Assembly: GCF_900100275.1 (NCBI RefSeq)
Contig: NZ_FNET01000003.1
Span: 248,001-312,000, forward strand
Length of the DNA stretch: 64,000 nt
Source of the DNA: Lentzea albidocapillata subsp. violacea
Lineage (GTDB): Bacteria > Actinomycetota > Actinomycetes > Mycobacteriales > Pseudonocardiaceae
Direction of reading: 5' to 3'
In this document: piece after piece, positions 1-10,000 of the stretch
How the letters are laid out: every line of letters starts with the position of its first letter
Position numbering within the stretch: the stretch's first letter is position 1
Notes under the pieces: model-generated
Seen by the model: only the letters and a program-made list of their open reading frames with translations
What the model was told of the DNA's origin: nothing
Database searches by the model: none
Program-made: the position numbers and the translations under genes

Positions 1-1
1 G

Positions 2-451
2 TTGCCCTCGCTGGGTCGTGGGGCCGGGCACGCGCTCTTCGGTGCCGTCTGGAAGTCGAACCCCTGGACTCGGGCCTATCGGCAGGAGAAGGCTCCGGTC
101 GAGCGTTCCGCCGGGTGGTTGTCCGGGTCCTGTTTTCTGATGCGGCGTGAGGCTTTCGACTCCGTCGGCGGGTTCGACGAGCGGTACTTCATGTACTTCG
201 AGGACGTCGACCTCGGGGAGCGCGTGGGTGCGGCCGGGTGGTTGAACGTCTACGTGCCCGATGCCGAGGTCACGCACATCGGGGGCCACTCGACCGCCCG
301 GTCTTCGGACCGGATGTTGAAGGAGCACCATCGGAGTGCTTACCGGTACATGGCCGACCGGCATGCCGGGGTGTTGTGGGCGCCGTTCCGGGCGGTGCTG
401 AAGGCCGGGCTTGCGTTGCGGGTGAAGATTCTCACGCGGAAGGCCCGCTGA
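2..451 (+). CDS. wbbL: Rhamnosyltransferase WbbL, 3' part (window edge)
   Basis: C-terminal 149 residues of a family-2 glycosyltransferase; the start lies outside the window. Visible are the RREAF-GGFDE-YFMYFEDVDLGER segment (the ED-V-DL acid motif typical of the GT2 acceptor/metal region), a following H-GGHS segment, and a basic C-terminal tail ending RKAR. WbbL adds L-rhamnose to GlcNAc-PP-decaprenol to build the linker between peptidoglycan and arabinogalactan at the cytoplasmic membrane face. Assignment rests on these motifs plus position directly upstream of the mannose-1-P guanylyltransferase, as in M. tuberculosis (rmlD-wbbL-manB). Other GT2 rhamnosyltransferases cannot be excluded from this fragment alone. 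Confidence 0.82.
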   Translation: MPSLGRGAGHALFGAVWKSNPWTRAYRQEKAPVERSAGWLSGSCFLMRREAFDSVGGFDERYFMYFEDVDLGERVGAAGWLNVYVPDAEVTHIGGHSTARSSDRMLKEHHRSAYRYMADRHAGVLWAPFRAVLKAGLALRVKILTRKAR

Positions 452-457
452 CTGCCT

Positions 458-844
458 CTACATGTCGCCGCTCAGCCGTTGCGTCAGCGAGTTGCGGGAC
501 TGCTGGTGGTTCGAGACCGTCGGGATCAGGCCCGGCCGGACCACCTGCGTGATCTCCGCGTCATCCGCCGGAGCCTGTTGCTGCGGCATCGGCTGCGTCG
601 GCATGGGCTGCTGCGGTGTGTGGTGCGGTGGGCGCTGCGGCTGCTGGTGGCCCATCTGGGCGGGTGCGAGGATCATGGTCGAGTCCGGGTCTCGGCGTGG
701 GTCCACGGCGTTGACCAGCGAGCGAGGGATCTGTTGGGTGTCGGAGCTGTCCATCGGGGACGTCATGTTGTCCGGCGTCACGATGTTCCGCCCACGTGCA
801 CGGGCGCGGGCGAGCATGGCGTCGGCCCGGTCGCGGGGGTCCAT
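458..844 (-). CDS. Hypothetical Q/P-rich protein, conserved-looking ends
   Basis: 128-residue protein on the strand opposite its neighbours, lying between wbbL and manC. It begins MDPRDRADAMLARARARGR and ends SRNSLTQRLSGDM; the middle (about residues 60-95) is a low-complexity run of Q, P, H and M. No signal peptide or membrane segment. ATG is preceded by a clear AAGGAG about ten bases upstream on the minus strand, and codon use is GC-rich, so it is taken as a real gene. No function is recognised. The ordered ends joined by a flexible Q/P linker suggest two short binding motifs. Confidence 0.62.
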   Translation of the reverse strand: MDPRDRADAMLARARARGRNIVTPDNMTSPMDSSDTQQIPRSLVNAVDPRRDPDSTMILAPAQMGHQQPQRPPHHTPQQPMPTQPMPQQQAPADDAEITQVVRPGLIPTVSNHQQSRNSLTQRLSGDM

Positions 845-945
845 GTCGGATTTAGCTCCTTGCCGGGACCAGATCCCATCTGACGATCTGCTTCGTGTCA
901 GAGTATTCCGTCGAACGGCTCGCTGTAACGCGGAGGAGGAAAAAG

Positions 946-2013
946 GTGCACGGCGTCGAAGCTGTGGTGCTGGTCGGGGGCAAGGGCACTCGTCTTCGCC
1001 CGCTGACCCTGTCCGCTCCCAAGCCCATGCTCCCTACCGCGGGGGTGCCCTTTCTGACGCACCTGCTGTCGCGGATCAAGGAGGCCGGCATCACCCACGT
1101 GGTGCTGGGTACCAGTTACAAGGCCGAGGTGTTCGAGGAGTACTTCGGGGACGGATCGAGGCTCGGGCTGGAGCTCGAGTACGTGGTGGAAGAGGTGCCG
1201 CTGGACACGGCCGGGGCGATTCGCAACGTGGCGGACAAGCTGCGTGAGCCCGACGTGATGGTCTTCAACGGCGACATCCTGTCGGGCGTCGACCTGACGG
1301 GGATCGTGGACACGCACCGCAAGCACGAGGCGGACGTGACGCTGCACCTGGTGAAGGTGCAGGACCCCAGGGCGTTCGGGTGTGTGCCGACGGACGACGA
1401 AGGGCGCGTCCAGGCGTTCCTGGAGAAGACCGAGAACCCGCCGACGGACCAGATCAACGCCGGTTGCTACGTGTTCCGGCGTGAGGTGATCGACGCGATT
1501 CCCGCCGGACGGCCGGTGTCGGTGGAGCGCGAGACGTTCCCCGGGCTGCTGGAGGCCGGGAAGAGGTTGCAGGGGCACGTGGACGCCACGTACTGGCTGG
1601 ATCTCGGCAAGCCCGAGGCGTTTGTGCAGGGGTCCGCGGACCTCGTGCGCGGCGTTGCGCCGTCGGCGGCGGTCGCGCAGCCGGGTGACTACTTGGTGCT
1701 CGAAGGCTCTGCGGTGCACGAGGGCGCAACGCTCAAGGGCGGCAGCACGGTCGGTGCGAACTGCACGGTCGCGGACGGCGCTGTGCTCGATGGCGCGATC
1801 CTGTTCGACGGTGCCGTTGTCGGCGAGGGCGCGGTGGTCGAGCGTTCGATCGTGGGTGCCGGTGCGCTCGTGCAGGCCGGTGCGGTGCTCAAGGACGCCG
1901 TGGTCGGCGACTCCGCGGTGATCGGTGCGCGGTGTGAGTTGATCGGGGGAGCGCGGGTGTGGCCCGGCGTCGTGTTGCCCGAGGCCGGCGTGCGCTTCTC
2001 GACGGATGCCTAG
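946..2013 (+). CDS. manC: Mannose-1-phosphate guanylyltransferase (NDP-sugar pyrophosphorylase)
   Basis: 355-residue nucleotidyltransferase. The N-terminal Rossmann-like domain starts VEAVVLVGGKGTRLRPLT (nucleotide-binding G-G-x-G-T-R-L) and carries the FNGDIL metal/sugar site near residue 105; from about residue 260 the protein is a left-handed beta-helix of hexapeptide repeats (GA-V, GSTVGANC and similar). It makes GDP-mannose from GTP and mannose-1-phosphate; with the manB and manA genes of this window the pathway is complete. The GTG start at 946 is chosen because GGAGGAGG lies seven bases upstream; the ORF stays open to 895. M. tuberculosis calls the orthologue manB (Rv3264c). The 3' end overlaps the next gene by 8 nt. 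Confidence 0.88.
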   Translation: MHGVEAVVLVGGKGTRLRPLTLSAPKPMLPTAGVPFLTHLLSRIKEAGITHVVLGTSYKAEVFEEYFGDGSRLGLELEYVVEEVPLDTAGAIRNVADKLREPDVMVFNGDILSGVDLTGIVDTHRKHEADVTLHLVKVQDPRAFGCVPTDDEGRVQAFLEKTENPPTDQINAGCYVFRREVIDAIPAGRPVSVERETFPGLLEAGKRLQGHVDATYWLDLGKPEAFVQGSADLVRGVAPSAAVAQPGDYLVLEGSAVHEGATLKGGSTVGANCTVADGAVLDGAILFDGAVVGEGAVVERSIVGAGALVQAGAVLKDAVVGDSAVIGARCELIGGARVWPGVVLPEAGVRFSTDA

Positions 2014-2887
2014 CAGAGCCTGGACTCCACCGTTCCCGGTCGACCTGGGAGCGGTGCTCGGCAGGTTGCGCCGCGGGCCAGGCGACCCGTCCTTCAGCGC
2101 GGAGGGCGGCGTCTGGTTCGCGGCGAACACGCCGTGCGGGCCCGGCACGCTGCACATCACCAGAGCGAGCGGTGAGGTGCTGGCGGAAGCGTGGGGCGAG
2201 GGCGGGCCGTGGCTGCTCGACGGCCTGCCCGCCCTGCTCGGCGCGGACGACACGGTGGACGAGTTCGTCGCGCACCACCCGGTCATCGCCGAGTCGCGCA
2301 GGCAACGGCCAGGGCTGCGGCTCGGCGCCACCGGACGTGTCTGGGACCTGCTGTTCGCCTCGATCCTGGAGCAGAAGGTCACCGGCGTCGAGGCCTTCCG
2401 CACCTGGCGCGAGCTGGGCCGCAGGTTCGGTGAGAGCGCTCCCGGACCGAAGGCGCTGAAGGTCCCGCCGACACCGCAACGGTTGCTGGGCCTGCAGGAC
2501 TGGGAGTGGCACCAGTGCGGGCTCGACGGCGCCCGCCGCCGGACGTTGATCAACGTCGCGCAGGTAGCCCACCGGCTGGAGAAGGCCGCCGAGACGCGCA
2601 GCCGCGAACTCCTCGAAAAGGTGCCCGGCGTCGGCGTCTGGACGTCGGCCGAGGTGGCGCAACGAGCCTGGGGCGACCCGGACGCCGTGAGCGTCGGCGA
2701 CTACCACGTCGCCAAGAACGTCACGTGGGCCTTGACCGGCACGCCGGGCGACGACGACGGCATGATGGAGTTGCTGGAGCCCTACAAGCCGCAACGCCAC
2801 CGCGCGGTCATGTACCTGGAGGCGGCGGGCCTGCGGCGGCCGCGGCGGGCACCGCGGTTCTCGCCGCGCGACTACCGCAGGTTCTAA
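2006..2887 (+). CDS. DNA-3-methyladenine glycosylase family (HhH-GPD)
   Basis: 293-residue base-excision repair glycosylase of the AlkA-like HhH-GPD superfamily. A mixed N-terminal region precedes the helical core WDLLFASILEQKVTGVEAFR (about 113-132), and the helix-hairpin-helix LEKVPGVGVWTSAEVA leads into a VSVGDYH segment whose Asp is the expected catalytic residue (about 232). Members excise alkylated purines. The ATG overlaps the last 8 nt of manC, so translation is probably coupled. Its last 4 nt overlap the convergent NUDIX gene. Substrate cannot be read from sequence. Confidence 0.85.
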   Translation: MPSRAWTPPFPVDLGAVLGRLRRGPGDPSFSAEGGVWFAANTPCGPGTLHITRASGEVLAEAWGEGGPWLLDGLPALLGADDTVDEFVAHHPVIAESRRQRPGLRLGATGRVWDLLFASILEQKVTGVEAFRTWRELGRRFGESAPGPKALKVPPTPQRLLGLQDWEWHQCGLDGARRRTLINVAQVAHRLEKAAETRSRELLEKVPGVGVWTSAEVAQRAWGDPDAVSVGDYHVAKNVTWALTGTPGDDDGMMELLEPYKPQRHRAVMYLEAAGLRRPRRAPRFSPRDYRRF

Positions 2888-3411
2888 CGCAGGCGCGCGA
2901 GAGCACTCTCGATCAGCGGGTGCAGGTCGTCCACGTTGTCCGGCAACGAGTCCAGCGGCCACCACTGCAGGTCGACCGACTCGGCGGAGCGCACCGGCTG
3001 TGCGCCGACGGGTGCGCGCACCAGGAACCGCACGTCGAAGTGCCGCGTCGGCTTGCCGAGCGAGCACGTGATCGGGTGCACGTCGAGGTGGATCGGCGTC
3101 GGCTCGATCCGCAGCCCGCGCATGCCGGACTCCTCGGTCGCCTCGCGCAGAGCCGCCGCGGCCAGGGACACGTCCTCGGGCTCGCAGTGGCCGCCCAGCT
3201 GCAGCCACCGGCCCACGCGCGGGTGCAGCGTCAGCAACGCGTGCTCCGCCGTGGCGTCCAGGACCAACGCTGAGGCCGTGAGGTGGCCCGGCTCGCAGGA
3301 TCGCCGGCAGGCGTCCTCGCGGGCCGCCAGGAAGCCCAGGTAGGCCTCGCGCAGGGCGTCCTGTCCCGAGAACCGGCTCAGCGTCGAGACGGCGTCGGCG
3401 TGCAGTGTCAC
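2884..3411 (-). CDS. NUDIX hydrolase, coupled to fbiB
   Basis: 175-residue NUDIX hydrolase of unknown substrate. The NUDIX region [11 protein letters not shown] ... [10 protein letters not shown] carries the REATEESG core, but spacing to the upstream acid is one residue longer than the canonical G-x5-E-x7-RE box and that position is Asp. The longest ORF extends far into fbiB in another frame; the start is set at GTG 3411 because it overlaps the fbiB stop in a GTGA junction. Third gene of the minus-strand fbiA-fbiB-NUDIX operon, so a nucleotide clean-up role near F420 synthesis (GTP/PPi-linked) is possible but only inferred. Confidence 0.82.
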   Translation of the reverse strand: MTLHADAVSTLSRFSGQDALREAYLGFLAAREDACRRSCEPGHLTASALVLDATAEHALLTLHPRVGRWLQLGGHCEPEDVSLAAAALREATEESGMRGLRIEPTPIHLDVHPITCSLGKPTRHFDVRFLVRAPVGAQPVRSAESVDLQWWPLDSLPDNVDDLHPLIESALARLR

Positions 3412-4730
3412 AGCTCGATCAGCCCTTCCAGCGGTTCGCGCGGCGTCAGCGGCTCGGCCGGGTGCCCGACCGCGACGGCGCCCAGGGGTTCCCAGTCGGC
3501 CGGAACGCCCAGCACCGCACGCACGACGTCGGCGCAGAAGATCGTCGACGACACCCAGCACGAGCCGAGCCCCTCGGCGGCCAGTGCCACCAGCAGGCCC
3601 TGCACGGCGGCGCCACCGGCGACCGTGAACATCGTCTTCTCGGCGTCCGCGCGGCGGGCGTCGGGGTAGGAGTGCGCGCCGTCGCGCACGAGGAACGGCA
3701 CGACGATCTCCGGTGCCTCCACCAGCAGGTCGCCCCGGCGCACCCGGCGCGCGATCTGCTCGTCGGTGAACCCGTCGGCGCGCAGGTCGGTCTCCCACTG
3801 CTCACGCATGGCCTTCAGCAGTTCCGCGCGCTTCTCCCGCACCAGCACGAACCGCAGCGGCTTCGTGTGGTGCGGCGCGGGCGCGGTCAGTGCCGCACCG
3901 ACGGCCCGCCGCAAGACAGCCGGATCAACGGGTTCGTCCGAATAGAACCGCACGGATCTGCGCATCAGCACGGCCTGCGCACGGCCGGCGGCCAGCGCCT
4001 CCTCCGTGCCGAGGCTGAAGAGGTCCTCCTCGACCGGCCGGTTCAGGTCGCGGGCCGTGGAACCGTCGTCCACCACGTCGAAACCGCGCAGCACCGCCAC
4101 CGGCACCGCGCCGAGCTTGCCCTTCACCAGGTCGGCGGCCGCGGCGATCTCGTCGGCGATCGCGACCATCGTCACCGCGAGCTGGTTGCCGTGCTGGTCC
4201 ACCGAACCCGCGTAGTCGTGCAGCACGCGGATGCCGGCCGCGCCGATCGCGGCGTCGGTCTGACCCATCCGCCACGCGCGGCCCATCGTGTCGGTGATCA
4301 CCACCGCGACCTCGACGCCCAGCGACTTCTTCAGCGCGGAGCGGAGGGTCGCCGCGGAGCCGTCCGGGTCCACGGGGAGCAGCGCGATCTCGTCGCCCGC
4401 CACGTTCGAGGCGTCGACACCGGACGCGGCCTGCACGATGCCGAGCTTGTTCTCGGTGATCAGCGTGCGCATCTTGCGGGCGAGCACCCGCACGGACTCC
4501 GCGTCGACGTGCTCGCGCCGGATGCGGTCCCGTTCCTCGGGATCGGCCGGCACGCGGACGAGCCGTCCCTCTACTTTGGACAGGACCTTGGACGTGACGA
4601 CCAGCACGTCGCCGTCGCGCAGCCAGGGAGCGGCCTTCGCGATCGCGCCGGCCAGGTCGTCGCCGGGGCGAAATTCCGGCAGGCCGGCGACCGGCAGCAG
4701 CTCGAGCGCCGCCGCGGCGTGATCAGTCAA
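3408..4730 (-). CDS. fbiB: Bifunctional F420 ligase/reductase FbiB
   Basis: 440-residue two-domain enzyme of coenzyme F420 biosynthesis. The N-terminal domain (about 1-245; [32 protein letters not shown]) is the F420:gamma-glutamyl ligase that adds glutamates using GTP. The C-terminal domain (about 250-440; [13 protein letters not shown], then [21 protein letters not shown]) is a nitroreductase-like FMN domain that reduces dehydro-F420. The start is taken as TTG 4730 (TTG ACT GAT CAC), overlapping the fbiA stop by 8 nt; the ORF runs to 4787 but inside fbiA. Both domains look intact and full length compared with the mycobacterial enzyme. Confidence 0.93.
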   Translation of the reverse strand: MTDHAAAALELLPVAGLPEFRPGDDLAGAIAKAAPWLRDGDVLVVTSKVLSKVEGRLVRVPADPEERDRIRREHVDAESVRVLARKMRTLITENKLGIVQAASGVDASNVAGDEIALLPVDPDGSAATLRSALKKSLGVEVAVVITDTMGRAWRMGQTDAAIGAAGIRVLHDYAGSVDQHGNQLAVTMVAIADEIAAAADLVKGKLGAVPVAVLRGFDVVDDGSTARDLNRPVEEDLFSLGTEEALAAGRAQAVLMRRSVRFYSDEPVDPAVLRRAVGAALTAPAPHHTKPLRFVLVREKRAELLKAMREQWETDLRADGFTDEQIARRVRRGDLLVEAPEIVVPFLVRDGAHSYPDARRADAEKTMFTVAGGAAVQGLLVALAAEGLGSCWVSSTIFCADVVRAVLGVPADWEPLGAVAVGHPAEPLTPREPLEGLIEL

Positions 4731-5700
4731 CGTCGACTCCGGCCAGTTCCAGCGCGTCGCGGGCCATCTGCGCCGTGGCGTCCACATCGGACATCAGCAG
4801 CGGAACCGCGCGGACCGCGACACCCGGCACGTCCGCGCGGTCGCCGGTGTGCACGAGCCACGCGTCGAGGATGCCGTCCTCGGAGCACTTGCGGGAGCCG
4901 TAGAGCCGCCCGACCGCCTCGGCGGAGGTCTCCACGCCGATCGCGTCCAGGCAGGCGTCGGCCATGCCCCGCAACGGTTTCCCGCCGATGATCGGCGACA
5001 GGCCGACGACCCCGGCCTCGGTCTTGCGCAACGCGTCGCGCACATCCGGCACGGTGAGGATCGTGCCGATGCTCACCACGGGGTTGGACGGGGCCAGGAT
5101 CACCGCGTCGGCCTCGGCGATCGCGTCCAGCACACCGGGTCCGGCGGTGGCGGTCTCGGCGCCGACGAACGCGAACGACTGCGCGGGCAGGCCGGCCCGG
5201 TGCTTGACCCACCACTCCTGGAAGTGGATGGCCTTCGTCTCACCGTCGAGCTCGACGACGACGTGCGTCTCGACCCGGTCGTCCGACATCGGCAGGAGCC
5301 TCACGCCCGGCTTCCACCGGTCGCACAGGGCCTCCGTCACGGCCGACAGGGGATAGCCGGCGCGCAACATGCGGGTGCGAACGAGGTGCGTCGCGATGTC
5401 CCGGTCGCCCAGGCCGAACCACGACGGCTCGGCGCCGTACGCCGCGAGCTCCTCCTTGACGGTCCACGACTCGTCCTCACGGCCCCAGCCGCGTTCGACG
5501 TCGATGCCACCGCCCAGCGTGTACATGCAGGTGTCGAGGTCGGGCGTGATGCGCAGCCCGTGCATCCACACGTCGTCGCCGGTGTTCACCACCGCCGTGA
5601 CGTCCGCTTCCTGAGCTTTATGTGACAGTGCCATTAGTGCTTTGAGTCCCTGCAGGAACCTCGCGCCGCCGACCCCGCCGACGAGTGCTACGACCTTCAC
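4723..5700 (-). CDS. fbiA: F420 biosynthesis transferase FbiA (CofD)
   Basis: 325-residue enzyme that transfers the phosphoenolpyruvyl (or 2-phospholactyl) group from its guanylyl carrier to the Fo deazaflavin, giving dehydro-F420-0/F420-0. The CofD signature [19 protein letters not shown] opens the protein, followed by [20 protein letters not shown] (metal and Fo pocket) and [11 protein letters not shown]. Start GTG 5700 gives the usual VKV- N-terminus; a GTG at 5718 in frame would add six residues. First gene of the operon with fbiB and NUDIX. FbiC and FbiD are not in the window. Confidence 0.93.
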   Translation of the reverse strand: MKVVALVGGVGGARFLQGLKALMALSHKAQEADVTAVVNTGDDVWMHGLRITPDLDTCMYTLGGGIDVERGWGREDESWTVKEELAAYGAEPSWFGLGDRDIATHLVRTRMLRAGYPLSAVTEALCDRWKPGVRLLPMSDDRVETHVVVELDGETKAIHFQEWWVKHRAGLPAQSFAFVGAETATAGPGVLDAIAEADAVILAPSNPVVSIGTILTVPDVRDALRKTEAGVVGLSPIIGGKPLRGMADACLDAIGVETSAEAVGRLYGSRKCSEDGILDAWLVHTGDRADVPGVAVRAVPLLMSDVDATAQMARDALELAGVDVD

Positions 5701-5733
5701 GCCCGCCCATGCTTCCACAGTGCCGGTTCACAC

Positions 5734-6489
5734 TTACAGGTAGCGCCAGAACATGAACGCGGACGCGCCGGCACCCGCGTAACCGGGCACACCGCCGAGG
5801 AGCTCGAACAGCGAGACCGACACCTGGAAGAACAGCTGGCTGACCTGGGAGAAGCCGATCAGGACGGCGAACAGGACCAGCGGCGCCCACGGCCGGGCCT
5901 TCGCGCCGAACCGCTGCGCCTCGTAGGGAAGGAACGGCTCCAAAGCACCCCAGCCGTCCAGACCGGGAATCGGCAGAATGTTCAGCACGAACGCGAACAC
6001 CTGCAACAAAGCCAGGTACGAAATCGCGGCGGCGAGGGCGGCGGGCGGCGAGAAGATCGTGACGACCAGCGCGAGCAGGACACCGATCACGAGGTTCGAG
6101 AACGGTCCCGCGAGTGAGACCAACGACTCGACCTTCTTCGACCGGAGCGCGTGGTGGTTGATCCACACCGCGCCACCCGGAAGAGGGATTCCGCCCATGA
6201 CCAGCAGCACCAGCGGCAGCACGATGCTGAGCACCGGATCGGTGTAACGACGGATGTCGAGGGTCAGATAACCCTTGTCACGTACGGAAAAATCGCCGCC
6301 CTTGTACGCGACGGCGGCGTGCCCGAACTCGTGCAGGCACAGCGTCACCGCCCACCCGGCGAGTACGAAGAGGATGGTGCCCGAGATGATGGCGACGTCA
6401 CCTTCGAGCAGGGTGAGCACGGCTCCGGCGGCGGTCGCCGCGAGCAGGCCGAGGAACAGTGGGCTGGGGCGAACCGCTGATCGCTTCAC
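5734..6489 (-). CDS. M50 site-2-protease family membrane protein
   Basis: 251-residue polytopic membrane protein with about six transmembrane stretches. The zinc motif HEFGH sits in the second segment (about residue 53-57), and the third ligand is expected in NILPIPGLDGWGALEP (about 169-184; the D-G pair). This is the SREBP/Rv-type intramembrane metalloprotease fold without a PDZ domain. All metal ligands appear present, so it should be active inside the membrane; substrate unknown. It starts ATG 6489, diverges from whiB2 across 245 bp and ends 34 nt upstream of fbiA, so it may be co-transcribed with the F420 genes. Confidence 0.85.
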   Translation of the reverse strand: MKRSAVRPSPLFLGLLAATAAGAVLTLLEGDVAIISGTILFVLAGWAVTLCLHEFGHAAVAYKGGDFSVRDKGYLTLDIRRYTDPVLSIVLPLVLLVMGGIPLPGGAVWINHHALRSKKVESLVSLAGPFSNLVIGVLLALVVTIFSPPAALAAAISYLALLQVFAFVLNILPIPGLDGWGALEPFLPYEAQRFGAKARPWAPLVLFAVLIGFSQVSQLFFQVSVSLFELLGGVPGYAGAGASAFMFWRYL

Positions 6490-6734
6490 CCCTCCAGTGT
6501 GGCGTGTCGGCTGGCGTGGTGGGCCGTTCGGGGACCGGTTGCGACACCTGAATCACTGTCTGTGCAGTCAGTCAAGGTTTTTGCGGCCATCTGCGGGAAT
6601 ATCCCCCGACGTGTGGACTCCGCTTGACCGCCCGCTGTGACGCAGGTGTAATCACATCGGTGTCATTCGTCGTTGTGGGAACGGCGTCTGGCGTCCGCCA
6701 ACCGGGGAGAGCGGAAGGCGAGGAGGCGGACGAA

Positions 6735-7040
6735 ATGCAGGAATTCGAAGAGCTCGAAGAAGATCACGTCACGCAGCCGGTCGTACAGGGCGAGCTGTCG
6801 TACCTGTTCGACCCTGCCGACGAGCAGGACTGGCAGGAGCGCGCGCTCTGCGCCCAGACGGATCCCGAGGCGTTCTTCCCCGAAAAGGGTGGTTCGACGC
6901 GGGAGGCCAAGCGCATCTGCCTGGGCTGCGAGGTGCGTTCGGAGTGTCTGGAGTACGCACTCCAGCACGACGAACGCTTCGGCATCTGGGGCGGTCTCTC
7001 GGAGAGAGAACGCCGCAAGCTGAAGAAGCGAGTGGTCTAG
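6735..7040 (+). CDS. whiB2: WhiB family iron-sulfur regulator (WhiB2/WhmD type)
   Basis: 101-residue Wbl protein. Four conserved cysteines (ALCAQ, then RICLGC, then SECLEY) ligate a 4Fe-4S cluster; the GIWGGLSERERRKLKK turn plus basic tail binds DNA/sigma region 4. The long acidic N-terminus MQEFEELEEDH is typical of the WhiB/WhmD subgroup needed for septation and differentiation. The ORF opens at 6624, but ATG 6735 is chosen because AGGAGGCGG lies directly upstream. Position between the fbi genes and DUF3499 matches Rv3260c (whiB2). The 245-bp upstream region shared with the divergent M50 gene presumably holds both promoters; no clear hexamers were identified there. Confidence 0.92.
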   Translation: MQEFEELEEDHVTQPVVQGELSYLFDPADEQDWQERALCAQTDPEAFFPEKGGSTREAKRICLGCEVRSECLEYALQHDERFGIWGGLSERERRKLKKRVV

Positions 7041-7079
7041 ACGGTCAGAAGCGTGATCTTTCTGCCTTAACTTGAGGGC

Positions 7080-10000
7080 GTGACAAGTCCTCACCCGAGG
7101 CTCCGGACAGCGCCGGTGCTGTGCGTCCTGGTCTGCCACGACGGCGACCAGTGGCTCAGCACGGCGCTGTCTGCCTTGCGGCGCCAGCGAGTTCGTCCCC
7201 GGCACGTGATCGCGGTCGACACCGGATCGACGGACCGGACGGCAAAAGTCCTGGCGGAGGCGGGAGATCTGCTGGACGGAGTGCTGACCGCGCCGCGGGG
7301 CACGGGCTACGGCACCGCCTTGCGTATTGCGGTCGACCACGCCGTCGAACGGTGGGGCGACCCGGGTAAATGGGTGTGGCTGCTGCACGACGACAGCGCG
7401 CCCGAACCGGACTGCCTGGCGGCTCTGCTGACCGCGGCCGAGGTGTCGCCGGCGGCCGCTGTGCTCGGTCCGCTGTGCCTCGATTGGGTGGATTCTCGTC
7501 TGGTCGTCGAGGCAGGTCTGTCGACGGATTCTTCAGGACATCGACAGACTGGTCTGTCATCCGCCGAACATTCCGCATCGTTTCAGCAGAGCACCGAGGT
7601 TCTCGCCGTATCGTCCGCGGGATCGTTGATCAAACGTGAGGTGTGGCACGCTCTCGGCGGATACGACGAAGCGATGCCGCTGCTGCGCGACGATGTCGAC
7701 TTCGGCTGGCGCGCTAATCGCGCGGGTCATTTGGTCCTATGCGTACCTGTCGCACGCATGCGACATGCACGCGCCGCGACTAAAGGCTCACGCCGTTTGG
7801 ACGCGGCGATGGCACGGCCTGGTCCGTCATTTCGTGGCGTCGACCGCGCGCACGGCATGCGCACTTTCTTGGTCAATTGCTCAACCACCTCGTTTCTCGT
7901 CGGAGTTCCGCGGCTGCTGTTCCTGTCGCTGCTGCGCGCACTGGGCTTCCTGTTGCTACGGCGTTTCGCGGACGCACACGCCGAGGTCGGCGCGGCCCGT
8001 TACCTCCTGACGCGCGGCCGTTTGCTGCAGGGGCGGCGCGCCCGTCGCGGCTCCGCCGTCGTGCGCGGCCTCTTCACCAGCAGACTCACCCGGCTGCGCA
8101 ACGCGGTGCGCGCCGGCGCCGCCTTCCTGATCCGCCGCCGGGTCGAGGCCGACGCCGCGCTGGGTCGTTTGCCCGCAACCGATTCCGGTTCGGCGTGGCT
8201 CGAACCGTCCGATGTGGACTCCCGGCTCGTCGGCCCGTCCGCCCTGCCGGCCGGCGCGTCGCGCGGTCGTCCGCGTGTCGCCGGTCTGCGCCGCCCACCC
8301 GTCATCGTTCCCGTCGACGCCGCACTGCCCGGTGCGCTGCGTCCTTCACCCCGGCGCCGCCCGTCGCCCGGCCCGCGTGCCGACTCCGGCATGGTCTTCG
8401 TCGAGGTCGACCAGTCGCGGGTGCTGCGCTCCCTGCTGCTGGCGCCCCCGGTCCTGTTGCTGCTGTCGCTCTCGGTCGTCGCGGTGATCGCGAACTGGTC
8501 CCGGCTCGGGCTCGACCTCGCCGGTGGCCGGCTGCTCCCGGTCGGGTCGGTGGGGTCGGTCTGGTCGACCTACCTGTCCTCCTGGCACCCGGTCTTCGGT
8601 GGCACCGCGGCGCCCGCTCCCGCTGCGTTGGCCGTGTTGGGCCTGATTCCCGGCGGACCGTCGTTCGCCGTCGCATTGTTGTTGCTCGGCGATATCCCCC
8701 TCGCCGCGTTGTCCGCCTACATCGCGTCACGCGGCTTGCGCGTACGCCGTTCCGTGCGCGCGGTCGTGGCTGCCTTCTACGGCTTGCTGCCGGTCGCCAC
8801 GACCGCCGTGGCCGAAGGTCGTCTGGACGTCGTCGTCGTGCACATCGTCACGCCCGTGGTCTTCGCAGGCGTATATGCGGTCTTGCGCGCGTCGTCCACG
8901 CACGCCTGGCTGCCGATGGCCTCCGGCACCGCCATCGGTGTCGCGGTCCTCGGGGCCTTCTCACCGCTGACGCACGTAGTTGTGATCATCGGCTCGTTGG
9001 GCGGCTTCATCGCGGTGACCGGTGGTGCGCGCCGGATCGCGGCTCTGTTCGTGATCGTGCTTCTGCCCATGGGGCTGCTTCTGCCGTGGCCCGCCGTCTT
9101 GCTGCAGCACCCCGAGATGGTTCTCAACGGCCTTGGAGCCGCGTTCGAGTCGCCACCGCCGAACCTGATCGTGTGCTCCGTCTTCGTCGCCGCCGCGTTC
9201 GCCGCCGCCGTCCTGCGGCCGAACGCCTCGATGTTGCCGGGCCTGACGGTGGTCGTGCTGGCCATCGGGGCGTTGGCGGCGGTGGCCGCGGTGGGGGCCT
9301 GGCCCGGGGCGCCGTTGGTGATCCTGGCCTGGGGACTCGTCTGCGTGGTGCTGGCCGGGTGTCAGCGCGGGGTGGCGCCGGGTGTGGCCGGGCAGGCTCG
9401 GGTGCGGCGAGCCGTGTACGTCGTCGGGGTGGTGACGCTGGTCAGTCTGGGGGTGGCCGGGTTCCTGGACCTGCGTTCCGGGCCGTTGAAGTCCGGTGGC
9501 GGGCTCGCGCTGAACTCGTCGCTGACCGCCGAACTGGAGCGGACCGGGCGCTCGGTGCTGATCCTCGGGGCGCCCGCTCGTCAGGTCGCCGGTCGGATGC
9601 CCGCCTTCGGGGATGACGACCTGGTGCCCACGGCGTCGTCGCCTGCCCGGCTGCGGCGGTGGAACTCGTCGTTGCTCGACGGGTCGCCGCCGGCGATGAA
9701 GGTGGCGCTGGGACAGGCCGCGTCGTCCGGGGTCACGTTCGTGGTGCTGCCGTCCGAGGAGGCGTCCGCTCGGATTCGGTCGGCTGCCGGGGAACTGGTG
9801 TCCGAGGCGCCGCGTGCCTTGGATGGACGGCCTGTGTTGCGGATGCGGCTGGTCGCGGACACCGGGGTTCTGCTGGCGCCTGACCTTGCCCGTCGTGCCC
9901 GGACCGGCGGTGAGCCGCCGACTGAGCTCGGTCTGGACGGGGTGGCGCCGGTGAACGTGTCACTGCCTGAGGTGGCTGTGCGGGTGTCGCCAGGCGGGGA

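Noticed and set aside
898..3208. Long minus-strand ORFs (551 and 439 codons) across manC and the glycosylase
   Set aside because: Antisense shadows of well-supported genes; composition is Arg/His/Pro-rich with no motif.
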